A stretch of 64,000 nt of DNA from Seminavis robusta (lineage: Eukaryota > Bacillariophyta > Bacillariophyceae > Naviculales > Naviculaceae). A program made the position numbers and the translations under genes. Each line of letters opens with the position of its first letter. The first letter of the stretch is position 1. The stretch is from NCBI GenBank assembly GCA_903772945.1, contig CAICTM010000277.1:17636-81635 (forward strand), given 5' to 3'. A model generated the notes under the pieces. It was not told the origin of the DNA and did no database searches. It saw only the letters and a program-made list of their open reading frames with translations. Shown here one piece after another: positions 28,346-37,300 of the stretch.

Positions 28346-28679
28346 GTTGGACTCTTGGTTGGTATTTACTGCAGTAAATCCGGGTTACTGGCTCCTTACT
28401 GTCCAATTACTGCCATTGTTGGCCCCCTAGTTACTGCAGTAAGTAATCCCATGCAGTAAGTAATCGGGCTATGCAACAGGAATATCCAGTAAATGACAGT
28501 AAATGACAGTAATTAGCCTATATTACTGCAATTACTGTAGTTTACTGCCTTCAATTGGCTCTAAATTACTGTGTATGATTACTGCTACTGAGGAATTACT
28601 GCATTACTGCCATTACTGCTCCTTTTACTGACCTCATGGCAGTAAGGAATAAACAGTAAATACCAACCAAGGTTGGACT
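28346..28679. mobile_element. hAT-type MITE with 8-bp target duplication
   Basis: The element runs 28354-28671 (318 bp). Its ends are a perfect 18-bp inverted repeat, CTTGGTTGGTATTTACTG and CAGTAAATACCAACCAAG. It is flanked on both sides by GTTGGACT (28346-28353 and 28672-28679), an exact 8-bp target-site duplication as made by hAT transposases. The body has about twenty TTACTG / CAGTAA units, several as the palindrome TTACTGCAGTAA. Confidence 0.9.
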
Positions 28680-29071
28680 GTTTAAAAAAGACGTTTTTGT
28701 GACTATTTTATAATTACGATAAGAAATTGTTTATGAATTGACCTGATGTCTCAAGGTGTTTAACCCCTTGCCAAATAATTGCTGCAACGCTGCAACTAAA
28801 CAAGAGGGCATTGGATAAGACTGAGTTTTTTACTGTTTCAGTGGCGAGGAGAAAGACATTTTGGTCGTCAATAGACGAGCCATTTCTGCACTTGCTTGGG
28901 GAAAGAGAGCACATCTCCCTTGCCGAAACTTATCGCTGGCTGGAACGCTGGGACTGCACTAGGGAACCTGTTGGACCTGCCTGTTGCTGCTCGATTTCTA
29001 AAAAATAAGCTACAACCACAGGACGATTCTCATTTCCCATAATTTTTCCTTTCGACCAAGATAAAGGGACC
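28680..29071. other. Upstream region of the 829-residue gene
   Basis: Holds only short open frames. It is AT-rich at 28680-28740 and should include the promoter and 5' UTR of the gene at 29072. No repeats seen. Confidence 0.35.
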
Positions 29072-31561
29072 ATGACAATGGCAACGCCAGACCAAGGCAT
29101 GCTGGAGACTGCAAGTACATCAACCGTCAGCAAGGATTACTCCAGGTTGGACGTGGATGCAATTCTAAAGGGGGTGGAAGTGGTGGAAGGGTTGCAGGAT
29201 GGCTTACCAAACCAGGACGGTGGTGATGGTACCACCGTCATGGACGTTTCAACGAAAAAAATGGAAGAAGTATCCAACAAGCTCCGCGAACTAATGGACG
29301 AATCGGCCCCTGATAGCAGCTACCAGGCTCCTGATTTGGCGGCAGCCAACCTCAAAGCAATGGAAAAGATTTCTATTCGGGGCTCTCATGAATCTTTGGT
29401 GGACAAGTTGTATCAAAAGGCTGCACAAAAGCAGCGACAGCCCGATCGCATCAAGCCCGTTGCTCCTGCAAACACTGGCGAGAAAAAGCTCCGCCCGGTC
29501 AAAAGTTTCGGGAATATGCCAGTTGTTCCTGCTCCCAGCAAGAACTCCCGACGACAAACGGCTCTTCCCAACCGAGGAGCTTTGCGAAGAACCAGCAGTC
29601 TCAGTGGTCTCGCATTGAAGGCAGCGGTTGGTGGTCTCGACGCTCTCAAGGAGGAAGAGAAGAGAAGCAAAGCCCGGAAAATGAGGGATCCTCTCAGTAC
29701 ATCTCTTCATCATGGGAAGGCCAGCAGCAGCAGTCTTGTCAGCAGTTCAAGAACCCACAAAAGCGAAAAGTCTGCAGGATCCAGCAAGAGCAAACGAATT
29801 ATCAGAAAAACTGCAAGCTTACCCGAGGAGGCTTCTGCTCCCGATGTTCCTCGTAGTCAAAGTCCTCGTCGAAACACAGTTGTTTCCTTATCGCCTACCA
29901 GAAAAGTTCGCCGAAGCAGCAGTTTGGACCCCAAGAAAATGAAGGAAGCCACGGGACGAAAAAGAGAATCTAAGGATTCGCTAAAAAGTTCTCGCCACGA
30001 AAAGTCCAGGGACAAAAAAATCGTGCGCAAAACCAGTAAAGGTAGTGACAGTGACAACAGTGGAGAGAAGAAGACTATCAAAGCAACCAAGCGCTCACCT
30101 CGCAAGACCCAAAGTGGCGATGACGGCTTAACTCGTAAAGACGTATCTCGTAGGCGGCCTGACCGAGTCAAGCCCCTTCGTCGTGCAAGCAGTATGGATG
30201 GTGATATGATGACAAAGGCTCTGGCGAGCGCAGACGAAGACGAGGACAGAAAGTCAAAGGCTTTGGCAAACGCAGAAATCTTTCAAAAGTCCACGAGCGC
30301 AATCGTGTCTCGAATGCACAAGAGACGAGACAACAAGACGGACTCTCAGCGGGGTCGTCGCACAAATCGTAGGGGTCACAAGAGCGATGATGTGGAGGAG
30401 GCGTTGCCCTCCATTCGCAAGAACTCCAGTGATCCGTCCTTGTTAACAAAGGCTTCGGCGCCTCGGGCGAGGTCTCCCCGTCGTGCCACCATTCAAGCCC
30501 GCAACATTGGTGTCGGCAATACTAACGATGACAATGACGACGAAGAAGAAATGCTGCCAAAGCGTATCAGTGACCCTTCATTAATTTCCCGAGTGCAACG
30601 CACACGCTCTCCCCGCCGAGCCACAATGGCTGGGGGAGCTGGGAATAGAGGGGCAGCTGGCAAAAATCGTCGCATGGCGCAGGGTGTCTTGGCCTCGATC
30701 AATGGTATTCCTCCAAAGAAGACAGATACTGATGGGACAGATGATGATGACGACAACGAACCCAAGCGTGTATCCAATGGTCACATTCGTCACCGTCGAC
30801 GTCGCCATGGCAGCAATCCTAGTCTCTCTTCATCGAACCACAAACGAGAAACAAACCAACACACAGACGACGAAGATGCACCCGAAGACCCACGCAGACG
30901 TATTTCGTCGGGAAGATTGAGGGCGTCCAAAAATGGAGCCAGCGGAGTTCGCGATCGTCGCCGTTCGACATCACACAGTCCTATGGGAGGTCGTCGTTCG
31001 GCGGAAACTATGCGGCAAGCGTCCATGCGGCACATGCTAGTCACGAACGGTGACTCAGGCTCCGATGAGGAAGCCGCTGCTGCTGAGGATAAAGGAATTT
31101 CTGCCCGCGTGAAAAATGTTCTTGGAGAGGCATTGACAGTGCCTACGGTTGAACCGTTGCCTCCATCGGTTGTTGCTGCCTTCACTAAAAAACACCAATC
31201 CTCGCGGACAGGTACAGGCAGTGGACGCCACAGCGCCGCTGCCCTCAAAGAACGTATCAAGAAATCCATGGAGGAGAAGGAAGGGGAGACAGCCAACAAT
31301 GGCCCTGCTGAAAGGAACGAATCGGTATCTCACCGAAGCAGCAGTACTCTATCTACATCTATGGAGGGGTCGAAACGCAGCAACCGCCAAAGTACTGTCG
31401 TGGTTCCTTTTGGCCAGCAGGTTCCCAAAGATGCCATAAAGACAAAGGAAGTGAAAAAGAGGAATGCTTCGTTTTTGGCTATGCCCTATCAGACTGGGTT
31501 CTCGGACCTTTACGACGACGATGAGTCTGTTCGCAATATTGAGCCGAACAAGAAGAATTGA
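29072..31561 (+). CDS. Basic Ser/Arg-rich disordered protein with RRxS sites
   Basis: 829 residues from ATG at 29072. The first 110 residues are mixed acidic and helical (DVSTKKMEEVSNKLRELMDE, LAAANLKAMEKI, LVDKLYQKAAQKQRQPDR). The rest is low complexity and rich in Arg, Ser, Lys and Asp. Recurrent elements are LRRTSSLSGL, IIRKTASLPE, VRRSSSLDP and PLRRASSMDG, that is basic-basic-x-Ser kinase consensus sites, and a repeated unit R-I-S-D-P-S-L-I/L-(S/T)-(R/K)-(V/A)-x-R-(T/A)-R-S-P-R-R-A-T near residues 470-520. The shared RR-T-x-S-L pattern links it to the protein at 1-2417. The C-terminal FLAMPYQTGFSDLYDDD segment may be ordered. No known domain; a phospho-regulated scaffold or cytoskeletal or silica-matrix factor are guesses. 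Confidence 0.8.
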   Translation: MTMATPDQGMLETASTSTVSKDYSRLDVDAILKGVEVVEGLQDGLPNQDGGDGTTVMDVSTKKMEEVSNKLRELMDESAPDSSYQAPDLAAANLKAMEKISIRGSHESLVDKLYQKAAQKQRQPDRIKPVAPANTGEKKLRPVKSFGNMPVVPAPSKNSRRQTALPNRGALRRTSSLSGLALKAAVGGLDALKEEEKRSKARKMRDPLSTSLHHGKASSSSLVSSSRTHKSEKSAGSSKSKRIIRKTASLPEEASAPDVPRSQSPRRNTVVSLSPTRKVRRSSSLDPKKMKEATGRKRESKDSLKSSRHEKSRDKKIVRKTSKGSDSDNSGEKKTIKATKRSPRKTQSGDDGLTRKDVSRRRPDRVKPLRRASSMDGDMMTKALASADEDEDRKSKALANAEIFQKSTSAIVSRMHKRRDNKTDSQRGRRTNRRGHKSDDVEEALPSIRKNSSDPSLLTKASAPRARSPRRATIQARNIGVGNTNDDNDDEEEMLPKRISDPSLISRVQRTRSPRRATMAGGAGNRGAAGKNRRMAQGVLASINGIPPKKTDTDGTDDDDDNEPKRVSNGHIRHRRRRHGSNPSLSSSNHKRETNQHTDDEDAPEDPRRRISSGRLRASKNGASGVRDRRRSTSHSPMGGRRSAETMRQASMRHMLVTNGDSGSDEEAAAAEDKGISARVKNVLGEALTVPTVEPLPPSVVAAFTKKHQSSRTGTGSGRHSAAALKERIKKSMEEKEGETANNGPAERNESVSHRSSSTLSTSMEGSKRSNRQSTVVVPFGQQVPKDAIKTKEVKKRNASFLAMPYQTGFSDLYDDDESVRNIEPNKKN

Positions 31562-31920
31562 GTATCCAATGAATTTTAAAATCAAAACCTAGTTCATAAT
31601 CCACATTGCTTAACAGCTAGTTCATGTTTCACAATTTCACTACTAGACTCATTGTACCATTAGACACTGTTTGTTGGCATCATCTGACCCCACTCTGACA
31701 AACATGTACGGGGACATGGCGCATAACAACTGAAGAACTCAAGCAGTGTTTTGGCAGGATTGGAGACACTATGCCTCTCAAGAAAAACTCATTGACAGGA
31801 AGCAAAATACTACAAAGAGAGCAGCTTCACTACAGTTTGCAAAGCACTATATGAAGAGAGAAGCTTTACTACAGTCTTCGCATGTGTCGAGAAATTGTAT
31901 ACATGGAAGCGGTGTGCCTA
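31562..31920. other. Convergent spacer
   Basis: Between convergent genes; short AT-rich segments and a repeated AGAGAGAAGCTTTACTACAG-like stretch near 31818-31875. No gene supported. Confidence 0.35.
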
Positions 31921-32943
31921 TCACAACAAAGGATCACCTTGATCATCCACATCATCGAACTGCCCAGTGGCTTGTTTCCCATCTGCCGCACTCTGTCCTT
32001 CATTTTTGGATGGTTCTTGGATTGCTGTTGGTTTCTGCTGCTGCTTAACTGTTTCCTCTTCATCGTAATCCTCCTCTGCGTCTGAAAATTGTCCGTTGAC
32101 GACTTCCAACCCCGGTTTGACCACCAACATGTTGTCTAATCTTTCCAACATGACAGCCCGTTCTTCTGGTGTTGCCTCCAGATTGTCATTGTTGTCTACT
32201 CCCATGATAATTGGATTTTGCTGCTGCTCCCCCATCATTGCCATCATATTGTTCATCATTCCCATCATGCCAGTCGCGCTGCCACTTTCGTCTTGTATTG
32301 GATGCAGTTCAATGAGTTGGGTAATGTTTTCGAATAGTGTTTCACAGAGTTTCGTTTTTTCCTCTTCCTCGTATTTTTTGCCTGGTAAAATGGTAATTTC
32401 TTGAGGAAGGGACTCTTCATCTGCGACCTCCACTTGTAGGTACACTGACACCGGCTCCGAGGATTGGGCATGCAGTTGGATGGATTCTGCTTCCACTTGA
32501 AAGCTGTCACCTAACTTGGAAGGGTTAGTCTCAATGTTGCTGCTGGATGTTTCAGCATCGTTTTGATGGCTTTGTGAGGAGGCAACAAACAGACATCGTT
32601 CCGACGTGACAATAAGTGAAAACATTTGGATAGAAGTGTCCTCTGGTGAAGTCTCAGCAGTTTCTTCAACCATTGTCGTCTCCTTGTCATCATCCTCTTC
32701 TTCTTCCTCCTCCTCTCCATCGCCTCCCTTGATTGACACTAGCACAGGTATCCGGTCCATCAAGACCCTTTCATCTTTTGATTCGTCCAGGAGTTGACTC
32801 AAGGCAGCTGTGATGGCTCCATCATCCCCAGTTTCAATCGCCGATTGCAAAGGCTGCATGTTGGTGGACGCCACATCGCCTACTACCATGATATGTCCCG
32901 TCGATTCATCACCGTCAACCCGATGCTTCTTTTGATCTGTCAT
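31921..32943 (-). CDS. pICln-like protein (methylosome subunit)
   Basis: 340 residues from ATG at 32943. The core shows the pICln/Lot5 pattern: a strand-forming FSLIVTSERCLFVAS, then VEAESIQLHAQSSEPVSVYLQVEV (family Y-x-x-I-x-L-H-A-x-S and Y-L-Q), then an acidic tract and LCETLFENITQLIELHP (family helix with L-H-P). This matches the PH-like fold of CLNS1A homologues, which hold Sm proteins for PRMT5 arginine methylation during snRNP assembly in the cytosol. An extra N-terminal 80 residues, an acidic insert (residues 77-90, E/D run) and a longer Met/Gln-rich segment (MMGMMNNMMAMMGEQQQ) distinguish it. The C terminus has an acidic EEDYDEEE patch, expected of the family. Catalysis is not expected. 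Confidence 0.75.
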   Translation of the reverse strand: MTDQKKHRVDGDESTGHIMVVGDVASTNMQPLQSAIETGDDGAITAALSQLLDESKDERVLMDRIPVLVSIKGGDGEEEEEEEDDDKETTMVEETAETSPEDTSIQMFSLIVTSERCLFVASSQSHQNDAETSSSNIETNPSKLGDSFQVEAESIQLHAQSSEPVSVYLQVEVADEESLPQEITILPGKKYEEEEKTKLCETLFENITQLIELHPIQDESGSATGMMGMMNNMMAMMGEQQQNPIIMGVDNNDNLEATPEERAVMLERLDNMLVVKPGLEVVNGQFSDAEEDYDEEETVKQQQKPTAIQEPSKNEGQSAADGKQATGQFDDVDDQGDPLL

Positions 32944-34258
32944 CTCTCAACTGTAACAACACTGCGACAATGATAGCTATTTGTGGTTGTGGCGTTGTGG
33001 GCGTCTCGGCGTCGAGTTGCTTCGAACGGGACAACAGCGGAGGCTACTAATAGGGTGGGGGTTACAGCTGGCTAAAAGAAGCTAGCTCAGCCGCTAGAGC
33101 AAGTACCAGGTGGTACCTGGTACCGGAAAGTGCTCCACAAGTTTGGATCCAGTGTTGTGGGTACAGTACCGGTACGGTAAGAGGTGGCATCATAATATTT
33201 GAAAAGTTGAGATTGCTTATTTTTCTTTCTCCCTGCAAACGATGTCAATAGATAGACGACGAGGATGTTGTCGGCATGCCCGCTGTCGGCATCAGCAAGG
33301 CCCATTGAAGTAAGGGGAACAGAGGCAGGACGTCTCCATCACCTGAGGCATGGCCGGTGCCACCCGTCAGCATCACCTGACCTCCAAACTCCAAGGAGAG
33401 GCTGTTCCGAGAAGGCTGCCAGACTCGGAATTCTGCAACAACATGACGGCTGGCCGTGCCGGTACGGTACCAGTGGAGGAGGAGACGACAAGCAAATTCT
33501 TGGGCTTGTTTTCTCGCGACGAAAAACTTGGTGGACTCCTTCAGGGAGCTACTTTTATCGGCCGCTGTGCCGAAGCTAGCAGTTCAAGCCTCGCTGTTTT
33601 GTGCAGCATCATGCACTTATACGCGGACCCTACCAACAACGACTATCTCTTGTCGCAACCCACCCTACCAACGACGACTATCTGTTGTCGACACCCACGG
33701 CCAACTGGGAGCAGTTGAAATTTGGCGAAGTCGTGACGATGGACTGTGTTTGCAAAACATTCTTTCGCAACGTAGCCGTCAATACTGAACACATGACTTG
33801 GAAGAGACAAGGACGAAGCGATTACTGCTTTACGGAAATGGCCCAGTGGACGGATCAGGCAATTGACGACCTTGCAATGGCGGTGCCTTGTACAATGAGA
33901 CTTTCTACTGTTTTCTTTCTTGACTGGGTCACTCGGTTCCATAGTCTCTAGTTAGTTGACTGTCGAAGCGTGCCCCTCAAATGCAACGGTATCAACAGGG
34001 GTGGACAGGGTTGGCTGAAAATCAGTGCAAGCAAATAGACATTGTAGTGGAAACCCCTAAACTACGTTGTACGATCCACCCAGCACTGAACAAAAGCATC
34101 CGCTTGGATCTGGTATGGCCAAACAAGATGTGGGTTGAAAGCCGTGCGAAAGTGATTGGCTATGTGCCAGAATGGCAATCCATTTCTAAAACTTCGAGCA
34201 AGGAAAACCTTTGCAACTGCGGGCAGCTCGGGCCCGCTCACGCATGCATCCAATGTAG
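32944..34258. other. Region with no supported intact gene
   Basis: About 1.3 kb. The first part is the promoter side of the pICln-like gene. A palindrome cluster is at 33102-33126. Open frames at 33350-33718 and 33601-33951 have no recognisable domain; a repeated segment (ACCCTACCAACAACGACTAT near 33628 and ACCCTACCAACGACGACTAT near 33662) is a local direct duplication. Confidence 0.35.
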
Positions 34259-34837
34259 CCCTCAGACACCGGCACGTACTGCGACATTGCCCTTGCCCTT
34301 GCCACCGCGCTTTTTTCACTTCTGTGGCTTCAGCATCTCCACGAGTGGGTGGAACGCACGACCAGATTCTTTACAGGGCTCTTCGGTATCGGTGGTGGCA
34401 TGGTAACAGTCTCACTCATGCTTGCGATGGGAGCCATCCAGCAGTTGTGAGCGCCACTTCCAGTGCCATGAATTCTGTTTACCAGTTTTCCATCTGCCAG
34501 TTCCTACCTGGTCTTTGGCCTGATTCTGTACAACTATGCCATTGTTTGCTTTGTGGTTCCTTTCTTTGCTTCCCTGTTCGGAAACAAGGTGATGCATCAA
34601 GCCCGTCAAGCCAAGAGCGCCAATGGACGCTACTTCGAACGCAACTCCTACATCGCGTTTTGCCTAGGTGGTGTGATTTTGGTCTCTTCCTTGCTGATGA
34701 CTGTTGACTATGTCTTTGGAGTATATGACTTGACAACATTGAATATCCACAGGGTCTCTGTGAGGGATATCGGATCTAGTCCTTGGTCACTGTTGCTGCC
34801 ATATCTACCTAGTCTTCTTGCCTGTGAATTGCAATAG
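34259..34837 (+). pseudogene. Broken TauE/SafE-family transporter
   Basis: Fragments in two frames read as the C-terminal half of a TauE/SafE (sulfite/organosulfonate exporter) protein. Frame A at 34259-34450 gives a hydrophobic helix, then GLFGIGGGMVTVSLMLAMG, the family signature, then a TGA at 34448. Frame B continues with VVSATSSAMNSVYQFS from about 34444. The first frame resumes at about 34493 with SASSYLVFGLILYNYA, a further membrane segment with FFASLFGNKV and FCLGGVILVSSLLM. Two compensating frameshifts within 60 bp make introns unlikely. The N-terminal half is not visible upstream, so the gene is truncated as well as shifted. Confidence 0.7.
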
Positions 34838-36416
34838 GCTTGTCGATACTCTGCTCTTTAGTCTTTGAAAAACACCTCCATATGTGGATTTTCCCATCGG
34901 CCGCTCCTGTGGCACACAATCCAGACCAGTTGCTGTTGGGTGCCCAATCCATAGCAGAGACACTGTCGTCATGTCCTCGTAAAATGGCCTTCAGATGCGA
35001 CTTGTCGCGGTTGTTGACGGCAGCTCGGCCCATGATTCGTAACCGTTGATCCCATCCTGCCACGGCAAATAATCGTCCACCTCCTGGTTGAAATCGAAGT
35101 TGGTTGATTCCGGGTTTACCTGTACGACAAGTAGGGATCCTTGATCTGACACGCACTTGAATGGTATTGTTGTTGTTTTTGTCACTAGCAAAAGACCCAA
35201 TAGTGGCCTTGAGAATGGCCACTGTCCCTTGCTCTTTTTCCGGTAGCTCTTGCTGTCCCATGCTTTCCCCTGCCATGCCTGCAATTGCCACAACTCCGTT
35301 TGCTTGTGGGCCATGAGACGGTGCCATATCCAATGCCAGAACTGGATCAGTAGAGAGCTTGATGCTGCTGACAGTAGCAGGCGAGATTGTGGTTTCTTTA
35401 TGATCCATCAACATGCGTAAATCATGAAAGAACACTGTCCCTGATTCCATTCCACATGCCACAATGGGTCGACTACCGCCTGCTGAGATGATAGTCGACT
35501 CGGAAAAGGCGAGACTGGATAACATTCCATGTCGACGACGGCTGGCAAAGTATCCTTCATGGTCCATCGGCATGACATTATCTTGCTCTTCGGGAACCAG
35601 TCCCGCTCCTGGAAAGACCGCCACAGGTGATGCAGTTGGTTTGATTCTCCAATCTCGAATGGTGGCAACAGCATCATCGGCAGAGGGCAAGGCGACCAAA
35701 TTTGGATTGGAATGACAGGGAGCCGCTGCGCAGAAAGTCTGCGAGTGGGTTGGAATGGAAGATAGAGTGGTGGCCATATTATTGCCATTATTTGCACCTT
35801 CCCAATGATGTAAAGATATGGTCCCCCTTAAGTCTCGTGTTTGATAGAGAAAGTGTTGGTTGTCGTGCAGTCGCCGCAAGGACCATCCTGGTCCTCTGTC
35901 ATCTATGAAATGGGCAGTGGTGGCTTGTCTCTTGGACAAATCCCACAAGAGGCAGTCCCCATTGGCATGACAGGATGCCAAATATCGTCCCATAAGCAGT
36001 GATGTAGCGGCCACTTGCTGTCGAGCCATTCGTGTAGGATCATTTTTGGCAAGACTCTCAGATAGCAGTATGCGGGAGCACTGAAACGAAATGGGACCAT
36101 CATCATCGTCGTCACTGCTGCTACTGCTGTCATCGTTACCATCTTCGTTCTGTACTTTGTTTTCAATACATGGATTGTTGTTCATGTGATCACCATGATG
36201 AATTTGTGGTACAAAACAAATGGAAGCAACTGACGATCGACTGGCAGCGGTTCCCATGGGAGTGTCAGCCCCTGTTTGAGGGTCCATAGTAGTTTGCAGA
36301 GTTACCAAAGGATCCAAAGGAATGTCACCTTGACGATTCTTCGTTTGGGATATTGGCGCTTCATGGTTCCTTCGATTAGTATCATCAAGATGGAGCTGAG
36401 GTTGCAACATCTTCAT
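34809..36416 (-). CDS. WD40-repeat protein, GNB1L/ASA1-like
   Basis: 535 residues from ATG at 36416. The N-terminal 100 residues are poorly conserved and acidic (a Ser/Asp run near residues 96-105). WD-type blades follow: ASCHANGDCLLWDLSKRQ, GTISLHHWEG, ATIRDWRI, CGMESGTVFFHDLRM, LALDMAPSHG, LFAVAGWDQRLRI, and last AILRGHDDSVSAMDW with CATGAADGKIHIW. The closing pair (G-W-D-x-R-[LI]-R then a GH...W and a D-G-x-I-x-[IL]-W blade) is how GNB1L/ASA1 proteins end. In yeast ASA1 belongs to the ASTRA complex, and GNB1L assists the TTT complex in PI3K-like kinase maturation. WD40 identity is secure; the orthology is tentative. It overlaps the end of the broken transporter on the other strand by 29 bp. 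Confidence 0.7.
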   Translation of the reverse strand: MKMLQPQLHLDDTNRRNHEAPISQTKNRQGDIPLDPLVTLQTTMDPQTGADTPMGTAASRSSVASICFVPQIHHGDHMNNNPCIENKVQNEDGNDDSSSSSDDDDDGPISFQCSRILLSESLAKNDPTRMARQQVAATSLLMGRYLASCHANGDCLLWDLSKRQATTAHFIDDRGPGWSLRRLHDNQHFLYQTRDLRGTISLHHWEGANNGNNMATTLSSIPTHSQTFCAAAPCHSNPNLVALPSADDAVATIRDWRIKPTASPVAVFPGAGLVPEEQDNVMPMDHEGYFASRRRHGMLSSLAFSESTIISAGGSRPIVACGMESGTVFFHDLRMLMDHKETTISPATVSSIKLSTDPVLALDMAPSHGPQANGVVAIAGMAGESMGQQELPEKEQGTVAILKATIGSFASDKNNNNTIQVRVRSRIPTCRTGKPGINQLRFQPGGGRLFAVAGWDQRLRIMGRAAVNNRDKSHLKAILRGHDDSVSAMDWAPNSNWSGLCATGAADGKIHIWRCFSKTKEQSIDKPIAIHRQED

Positions 36417-36929
36417 CGCCTTTTGGAAGAATACGAAACGAGAAACGAAGGTCGACTGTGGGGATTGTGGGCACTGCGGCAGTGTTTGGCCAAAATGATC
36501 CCGATGGACGTAGGAACTGAGATCAAAAACCGATAGGGTTAGCGTTTATTTGGGTTTGCTCCAACCTGGGTTTGCGCATTGGTTTGAAGCCAAAAGCTTC
36601 TCTGATGAGCACCAACAGCCAACAGCAGAGGAGCATCTCCTTTCCACGGCACACCGCCGTCCCGTTCAACAGGAAGCATCTCATTGAATACCATCATGCC
36701 CTCCGCATCAGCAGAAGCTCCCAGCGCCAGTGCCCGTACCGATCGTATGCCTCTCTTGTTGGATCAAAAGGACCTTTGGCTCAACTAGATCCTTCCCTCA
36801 GTTGGAATGGGTCATTTTGTTTGTTTGCTGGAGGAGTCAACATGCAGCTAAATCGACTCTAAAAAAGTATTGTGGCTCTGTGGAGACCCCGCCTTGACTC
36901 AAAAACCTTCTTATAAATGCCACTGAGGA
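36417..36929. other. Short intergenic region
   Basis: No gene supported. The promoter of the WD40 gene should be at the left side. Confidence 0.3.
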
Positions 36930-37300
36930 CAACAAGCATGCAACTAGCACCAGTACATTTTGCAGTTCTGCAATCTTTAATGTGGCCATTCTTGGGTATG
37001 CCCATGAGTGTGGCTTTCCATGGGATCGATGGACATGTGCCCATATTGCCAAAACTGCAAATGTTCAGGTTCTACGGTTGGCCCATGACCATGGCTGTCC
37101 ATGGGATGGCACAGCAACCTCGGCAGCCAGCTGCTGGCTATGGACATTTGGATGTCCTCAGACATGATCATGCAAATGGCTGTCCATGGGATGAATGGAC
37201 AAGCTATGCAGCAGCTTCTAACGGGCACTTGAAATTGCTGCAGTGGGCTCGTGAACATGGCTGCCCGGCCGTGCGTGGGATCCATTTACTTGCTCTAGTG
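36930..37300 (+). pseudogene. Ankyrin-repeat gene remnant
   Basis: Two fragments in different frames carry the ankyrin repeat style common in diatoms. Frame A at 36982-37110 shows LGYAHECGFPWDRWTCAHIA, then VLRLAHDHGCPWDG. Frame B at about 37165-37275 shows HANGCPWDEWTSYAAASNGH and LKLLQWAREHGCP. The unit GCPWDEWT-x-x-A-A-x-x-G-H-L-x-x-L-x-W-A-x-x-H is about 33 residues, the usual ankyrin length. No start, and a frameshift between the parts. A short relic of a once larger gene. Confidence 0.7.

Noticed and set aside
33350-33951. Possible upstream exons of the TauE/SafE gene
   Set aside because: The translated frames show no membrane segments or family motifs.
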